NCBI RefSeq assembly: GCF_900101895.1
Contig: NZ_FMVF01000008.1
Span: 1-64,000, forward strand
Length of the DNA: 64,000 bases
Source of the DNA: Flavobacterium caeni
GTDB lineage: Bacteria > Bacteroidota > Bacteroidia > Flavobacteriales > Flavobacteriaceae
Direction of reading: 5' to 3'
Shown here: positions 59,701 to 64,000 of the stretch, one piece after another
Layout of the letters: each line of letters opens with the position of its first letter
Position numbering within the stretch: position 1 is the first letter of the stretch
Position numbers and translations under genes: made by a program
The notes under the pieces: generated by a model
What the model was told of the DNA's origin: nothing
The model's database searches: none
The model's input: the letters and a program-made list of their open reading frames with translations, nothing else

Positions 59701-62700
59701 GTTGGCATCAGACCATGTGATCGGGCTGCTCAAGTCCATCGTAGACAAGCCGCTGCTGAAATCTTTGTAACCTGCTTCTTCGATGTCCGGGATGCCGTCG
59801 TTTTCGTCGTCGAGGTCAAAAATGTTGGCCACGCCGTCGCCGTCGGTGTCGATGTAGTTTTGTTGGATCACGATGTCGTCAAGCGCCAAATCGTTACCAC
59901 CACCACCGGTAGAGTTGTTTTTGAATCGGATGATGAACGACGTTACGTTGCCCAAATTCACCGAAGTCGAGAACTGCAACCAGTTGGTGTTAAAGCAACT
60001 GTTGTCGTTAGGGTCGGTCGTACACCTGCCGATGAAACCGGTGTTGAAAGACGAGATGAGGTTGTTGGCCAAATCGACGAATTCTACCGTAATGTTCGGA
60101 CGGATACTGCCCGGATAGTTGCTCTGTCTCATGATGTTGAGCACCCAGAAACTGTACGAAATGGGTACGTTCGGGATCACACCGTCTACGCGGGTCTCGT
60201 AAAAAGTACCTGCGGCAAAACTCGCGTTGAACACCGCCATACGGCCATTGGTGTCGCCCGGGGTATGGTCAAGGCCATCGTACCAAGCCAAGTCGCCGTG
60301 GATGTTTTCAGGATCAGATGCTACCGACCCCGTGATTTTATAGTTGACGCAATACTCGCCGTCTTCGAGCGTCACCGACGCGTCGCATGGGCTTCCGTAG
60401 CCGTCTTCGTAACAATACGTACAGCTCGCGCCTGGCGTATTGATGTTGATTTGTCCTTTTGTAGTTCCCGCGCCAAACGTTTCGTTCAAGAACACATACG
60501 GCACCAACGAAGTAAGCGGATAGGCCAAACCGTCGGTTTGTTCCTGGATGTCGACGATACCATCGTTGTCGTCGTCGATGTCTTTGTTGTCGGTCACGCC
60601 GTCGCCATCGGTATCTTTATAGGTTTGCACACCTGTTCCGGCCAACGCAAAGTTGTAAGGGTTTTCGTTTGAATCATTGTTTACGATCGAGAACATGGCC
60701 GATTTGGCGCCCACGCTGGTCGGGGTAAAACTGATCTTGAAACGCGACGATCCGCCTGCCGCAATGGTAGCATCTGGCGCCGATACGATCGCGAAATCGG
60801 CAGCATTGGTGCCCGAGAACGAGGCTGCGCCCACAGACATCGCACCCGTGCCCGTGTTTTGGATCACGAGGTTTACGACAACCGAACCGCCGTCTTTCGA
60901 TACTTCGCCAAAGTCGGTTTGGTCGTTGGTGTTGGGCGTCATATCGCCATCGGCAATATCAACTTGGTATTGGCTTCTGATGTTGATCTCTGGTGTACCG
61001 CCCGTTCCTTGGATGTTAAAGTTGTACGGGTTTTCGTTGGCGTCGTTGTTGACGATGTTGAACATGGCCGAACGCGTGCCCAAGCCGCTTGGGTTGAACG
61101 CGATGGTAACCGTGGTCGAACCAAATGCCGGTACCGTAGCCGATGGGGCCGAAGTAACCGCAAAGTCGCCCGGGTTGGTTCCGGTAAACGAAATAGTGCC
61201 CAGCGTCAACACAAGGTTGCCAGTGTTGCGGATCGTGAAAGTTCGTGACAATGCCGAAGTTCCGTAATCGGTCCAATCGGTAGCCGATGGTGTCGTATCG
61301 TTGTCGCTGATCGTATTGCCGTTGCCTTGGATCTGGATTTCTTGCGCGACACCAGTTCCGCGTATGGCAAATACGTAAGGGTTTTCGTTGTTGTCGTTGT
61401 TGACAATACTGATGGTTGCGTTTCTGGTTCCCGTAGCCGTAGGCGCAAATGTCACCACAAAGGTTGTCGAGCTGAAAGCGCCCACAGGGCTTGCCGGCGG
61501 TACCGATACCGAAAATTCTCCAGCATTGGCGCCCGAAAAGGTGATCGCGCCCAAGTTGAGCAGGGTATTTCCTTGGTTGTAAATCGTAAATGTGCGGGTG
61601 ACGGTGGTGTTGCCAAAGTCGGTCCAATCGGTACCTGAAGGCGTCGCGTCGTTGTTGGCGATCGAGTTGCCGTTACCACGGATGTCGATTTCAGGAATGA
61701 TGCCGTAGCCATGCAAAGCATAGTCGTAGATAGCTTCGTTGGCGTCGTCGTTGTTGATCGAAATCGTCGCGTAACGGTCGTTGATCGCACCTGGTGTAAA
61801 CGTCACGACAAAAGTAGTCGTACCATAAGGGCCTACCGTGGCGCTTGGTGGTGTAGTGATGCTAAAATCAGCGGCGTTGACACCGGTAAAATTGATCGCG
61901 CCAATGTTGAGTACAATATTACCCAAGTTACGGATGGTAAAAGTCCTGGTGGCTACCGTCGATCCAAAGTCGGTCCAGTCGGCGGTAGTCCATGTTGTGT
62001 CGCCGTCTGCAATCGAGGTGCCGTTTCCTTGGATGTCGATTTCTTTGTTCACGCCTGTTCCTTGGATCGCGAAGTCGTAAGTTGGTTCGTCAATGTCGTT
62101 CGTAGGAAGCTTGATCCCCGCCAAACGCAGGCCTGCCACGGTTGGGTTGAACCCAATCGTGAACGAAGTGGTTTGGCCGGCCGCCACGGTTGGGTTCGGC
62201 ATCGAAATAATGCTGAACTCAGACGCATCGGCACCCGTCAAAACCAAGGTACCCAAGCTGAGTACACCGGCGCCGGTATTGTGGATTACAAAAGTACGCG
62301 TCATGTTGGTCGTACCAAAGTCGGTGAAATCGGTCGCCGATGGGGTCACGTCGCCGTCTGCAATCGAGTTGCCGTTGCCGCGGATGTCAACTTCCGAGAA
62401 CAATACGGTGGCAATCACGGCCGTTCTAGGCGTCGAAGAACACGTTCCGTTGACGGCTTCTACATAAAAAGTCGTAGTGTTCGAAATCACCGGTGTGGTA
62501 AAGCTGGTTCCAAAACCAAGCGATGTTCCGCCGGTTGGTGTTGCATACCAATACAAGGTACCCACCGAAGCAGTAGCACCCAAAATTACCGTACCAGGTC
62601 CCGTTCTTGTGGCTGGTGTTGTTCCGGTAACAGTGGGCGTGGTGTAAATGGTAAGCGTCTTGCTCGACGAGTCACTGCCGCAACCTGCGTTGCTTGCGGT

Positions 62701-64000
62701 AAGGGTCAGCGTGACGGCACCGGCCGAAATGTCGGCCGCACTCGGTGTATAGGTCGCATTGGTCAACGAGTTGGCATTGGCAAAAGTTCCCGTGCCGCTT
62801 GTGGTCCACAAGACAGATGTGTAGTTTGTAGCCGTAGCACCCGCAGTGATGTTTACCGCGCCCGCAGTCGAACAAGTAGTTACCGCCGTGCCGGCATTGG
62901 CAATCACCACATCATTGATGGTGAAGGTCTTGTTTGAGGTTGCTACTGTACAAGGAGCGTTACCGGTAACGGTGAGTGTCAAGGTAATCGTTCCTGCCGT
63001 GATGTCGGCTGCGCTAGGGGTGTACTGGGCCGTAGTCAAAGAGTTGGCATCGGTAAAAGTACCTGTGCCGCTCGATGTCCACAATACAGAAGTGTAATTG
63101 GTAGCCGATGCACCAGCGGTGATGCTGGTCGCGCTTCCGCCACATATATTGATAGGTGTTCCTGCGTTGGCTGTAGGCGCAGGGATGATGGTCAGGATTT
63201 TGTTTGCCGTACCGTTTGTACATCCTGGGCTAAGCGCCGTTAACGTCAAGGTGACGCTGCCTGCGCTACGGTCGGCTGCACTAGGGCTATAAGTGGCCAA
63301 GGTAATCGAGTTGGCATTGGCAAATGTACCCGTACCGCTTGAAGTCCACAAAACCGAAGTGTAGTGCGATGCCGATGCGCCTGTGGTTACATTGATGCTG
63401 GCGCTGCTGCTGCACATGCTTAATGCCGCGCCCGCATTGGCACTTGGATTGGCCGCAAAAGTCAACGTTTTTGTCGACGTCACGCTACCGGTACAAGGTG
63501 CCGTGGCATTGGCGGTCAAAGTCAGCGTGACACTGCCGTTGGTTTTATCCAGCGCACTCGGGGTGTAAGTGGCTGTAGTCAATGATGTTGCGTTGGTGAA
63601 AGTTCCAGTTCCGCTTGAGGTCCAGGCAACCGAACTTTGGTTGGTTGCGCTCGATCCCGCTGTGATATTCAGTGAAGTGATCGATGAACAGATCGACATA
63701 TTACCACCTGCAATGGCCGTCGGCAAAGCACGGATGGTTAACGTTTTGTTTGAGACCACATTCGCGCAAGGCGTATTTCCGGTTGCGGTAAGCGTGAGTG
63801 TAACGCTGCCCGCTGCAATATCGGCTGCGCTTGGGGTATAGGTTGCCGTAGTAAGTGAAGTGGCCGCTGTAAAAATCCCCGATCCGCTGGATGTCCATTG
63901 TACGCCGGCGTGGTTGCTTGCGCTCGAACCGGCAGTGATGTTTACAGCGCCCGATGTTGCACAAGTAGCAACCGAAGTTCCTGCATTGGCCGTTGGATTG
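56716..64000 (-). CDS. Giant T9SS surface protein with Ig-like, HYDIN-type, TSP3 and LamG domains (5' end beyond window)
   Basis: The frame is open from 64000 to the stop at 56716, about 2,428 visible residues; the internal GTG at 63759 is not the real start. In order: at least six PKD-like repeats of about 85 residues (TSVLWTSSGTGTF, ADITAGTITLTLT), then an Ig-like domain. Five choice-of-anchor/HYDIN-type repeats of about 115 residues follow (EVDIRGNGNSIADGD, RTFVIHNTGAG, ANENPYNFNIQGTG). A TSP3-type calcium run (DTDGDGVTDNKDIDDDNDG), a MAM/CBM-like domain, and a longer TSP3 run come next. Then come a LamG domain (FDGRNDYGQGTG), the module shared with the upstream-encoded LamG protein, and a T9SS tail (VLFNMLGQPVAQWD, ending LSKKVLIK). 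It is probably a very long, calcium-stiffened adhesin. Confidence 0.9.
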   Translation of the reverse strand, partial: NPTANAGTSVATCATSGAVNITAGSSASNHAGVQWTSSGSGIFTAATSLTTATYTPSAADIAAGSVTLTLTATGNTPCANVVSNKTLTIRALPTAIAGGNMSICSSITSLNITAGSSATNQSSVAWTSSGTGTFTNATSLTTATYTPSALDKTNGSVTLTLTANATAPCTGSVTSTKTLTFAANPSANAGAALSMCSSSASINVTTGASASHYTSVLWTSSGTGTFANANSITLATYSPSAADRSAGSVTLTLTALSPGCTNGTANKILTIIPAPTANAGTPINICGGSATSITAGASATNYTSVLWTSSGTGTFTDANSLTTAQYTPSAADITAGTITLTLTVTGNAPCTVATSNKTFTINDVVIANAGTAVTTCSTAGAVNITAGATATNYTSVLWTTSGTGTFANANSLTNATYTPSAADISAGAVTLTLTASNAGCGSDSSSKTLTIYTTPTVTGTTPATRTGPGTVILGATASVGTLYWYATPTGGTSLGFGTSFTTPVISNTTTFYVEAVNGTCSSTPRTAVIATVLFSEVDIRGNGNSIADGDVTPSATDFTDFGTTNMTRTFVIHNTGAGVLSLGTLVLTGADASEFSIISMPNPTVAAGQTTSFTIGFNPTVAGLRLAGIKLPTNDIDEPTYDFAIQGTGVNKEIDIQGNGTSIADGDTTWTTADWTDFGSTVATRTFTIRNLGNIVLNIGAINFTGVNAADFSITTPPSATVGPYGTTTFVVTFTPGAINDRYATISINNDDANEAIYDYALHGYGIIPEIDIRGNGNSIANNDATPSGTDWTDFGNTTVTRTFTIYNQGNTLLNLGAITFSGANAGEFSVSVPPASPVGAFSSTTFVVTFAPTATGTRNATISIVNNDNNENPYVFAIRGTGVAQEIQIQGNGNTISDNDTTPSATDWTDYGTSALSRTFTIRNTGNLVLTLGTISFTGTNPGDFAVTSAPSATVPAFGSTTVTIAFNPSGLGTRSAMFNIVNNDANENPYNFNIQGTGGTPEINIRSQYQVDIADGDMTPNTNDQTDFGEVSKDGGSVVVNLVIQNTGTGAMSVGAASFSGTNAADFAIVSAPDATIAAGGSSRFKISFTPTSVGAKSAMFSIVNNDSNENPYNFALAGTGVQTYKDTDGDGVTDNKDIDDDNDGIVDIQEQTDGLAYPLTSLVPYVFLNETFGAGTTKGQININTPGASCTYCYEDGYGSPCDASVTLEDGEYCVNYKITGSVASDPENIHGDLAWYDGLDHTPGDTNGRMAVFNASFAAGTFYETRVDGVIPNVPISYSFWVLNIMRQSNYPGSIRPNITVEFVDLANNLISSFNTGFIGRCTTDPNDNSCFNTNWLQFSTSVNLGNVTSFIIRFKNNSTGGGGNDLALDDIVIQQNYIDTDGDGVANIFDLDDENDGIPDIEEAGYKDFSSGLSTMDLSSPITWSDANANGLHDYIDSLIDGFGYYIPDSDYDGVPDYLDLDSDNDSLFDVDEAGLFNGDGDINGDGRGDLADTDRDGILDLYDNNVGFGTNVRPYAQDIDFDTIPDYLQLDSDWDGVPDIQTGLYGALDTDWDGMIDGWDDVDRDGIIDTFDTNTTVIGSPRDLDRKLFLDFDGRNDYGQGTGVLGGLSTVTMMGWINLNGTFNTDGVIVGQNNFQLKINAARNLQVVRNGATTTYGAVTLNQSQWYHVGATLGGGQLKLYVNGVNVLTNAASGAVNADASMLTLGKNPTSNTQYFKGKIDEVRIFNVNLTDQQFQRIVYQEMQNNASQVRGAIVPRNVGSLPWGNVLRYYRMDAYKDDIIDDLTTASIDVATGMRIYNHKVIQVQQAPMPFVTERTGNFATAVDSPTNEVRGMDIMDQDWSIVQVHHDITETANNVDLGMFVDPGVSIVADNDIKIQNDWYLKLDGKIDLQGKSQLVQTTDSDLDVTSAGSVERDQQGQSSRFNYNYWCSPVGSLSTTQNNTNYTVNGVMRDGTNPNALQNINFVTGHNGAPTSPISIASYWIFKFQNTSPVYANWSSVGPNGTLLAGQGYTMKGSGAATASQNFAFTGKPNNGTITSPIAANNLNLSGNPYASALDANAFIMANTTSTTGTLYFWEHYSTNSSHVLADYQGGYATRNLVGGTPPVSPAEVSGLGSSTRIPGRFVPVGQGFFVTGSATGGNVTLSNAQRAFVKEDNANSNFMFRQDNQAGPIARSTDEAFDNSEDAYTESEHGKIRIGFTSPEQFHRQVLLGFMDDLATSAIEPGYDAPHIDNQPSDMYFLNGTTPLNIQGEGYFDENSVYPVGVKLAAAGTIKFTLDGTEAFDEAQEIYIYDNSTDTYHSIRNEQVFSVDAPAGITNDRFSVRFKTDEALATDNFSATAAITTMYTSEDRMITIKNGSLQATVETVVLFNMLGQPVAQWDTENEDQKNIQLPVKSLSTGTYIVKVFTDKGNLSKKVLIK

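Noticed and set aside
63759..63761. GTG 63759 as the start of the last gene
   Set aside because: The frame continues upstream with another copy of the PKD-like repeat to the window edge.

Overview
The window looks like a chromosome segment of a member of the Flavobacteriaceae (Bacteroidota), probably Flavobacterium or a close relative with an unusually balanced base composition. The evidence is several proteins with C-terminal type IX secretion (T9SS) sorting domains, promoters of the Bacteroidota form TTG-N19-TAnnTTTG, no Shine-Dalgarno sequences, a mitochondrial-type aconitase, and two copies of an intergenic repeat family that I associate with Flavobacterium genomes.

Layout. Positions 1-10910 hold a tandem row of three paralogous giant secreted proteins (the first cut by the window edge). 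Each ends in the same cassette of about 90-residue repeats followed by a T9SS tail. Then come a small membrane protein and release factor 3 (11031-12988, minus strand), and an outer-membrane biogenesis operon of three parvulin/SurA-like proteins and a MoxR ATPase (13248-18430). Positions 18427-24980 hold a secreted Kelch protein, a LytS/LytTR two-component pair, a protein resembling copper type II monooxygenases, and two coupled acyltransferase-3 proteins. Positions 25224-32827 hold aconitase, a secreted DUF4874/DUF4832 protein, a beta-lactamase-fold protein that has lost its catalytic residues, YCII-like and SnoaL-like small proteins, and an amino acid permease. Positions 33001-43664 carry housekeeping genes: a long-form GAPDH with an elaborate upstream region, HtrA protease, dapF, a GNAT acetyltransferase, mltG, a DUF2279 protein, a lysozyme-like exported protein, a frameshifted DinB gene, an RsmI-like methylase, a low-molecular-weight phosphatase and dnaA. 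Positions 43877-53856 hold a thioesterase, a YigZ/IMPACT protein, a HAD hydrolase, ribD, prmC, a four-helix-bundle protein, an ABC permease, a large secreted glycosidase and hisS. The right end (53931-64000) carries two related LamG-containing T9SS surface proteins on the minus strand; the second is over 2,400 residues and runs off the window.

How the parts fit together. The SurA-like/parvulin operon and HtrA are the periplasmic quality-control system that a cell exporting so many large beta-rich surface proteins would need. At least three of the T9SS genes share a similar AT-rich upstream element built around GTCGATTATTTTGT, which suggests common control. A near-identical palindrome lies upstream of gap and in the intergenic region after aconitase, which suggests a shared carbon-metabolism regulator.

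I found no complete mobile element, CRISPR array, tRNA or rRNA. I did not find a convincing new multi-gene system. The least ordinary observations are the copper-monooxygenase-like protein, the two degenerate enzyme paralogues, the gap control region, the Flavobacterium-type repeat copies and the structured region 44291-44611.
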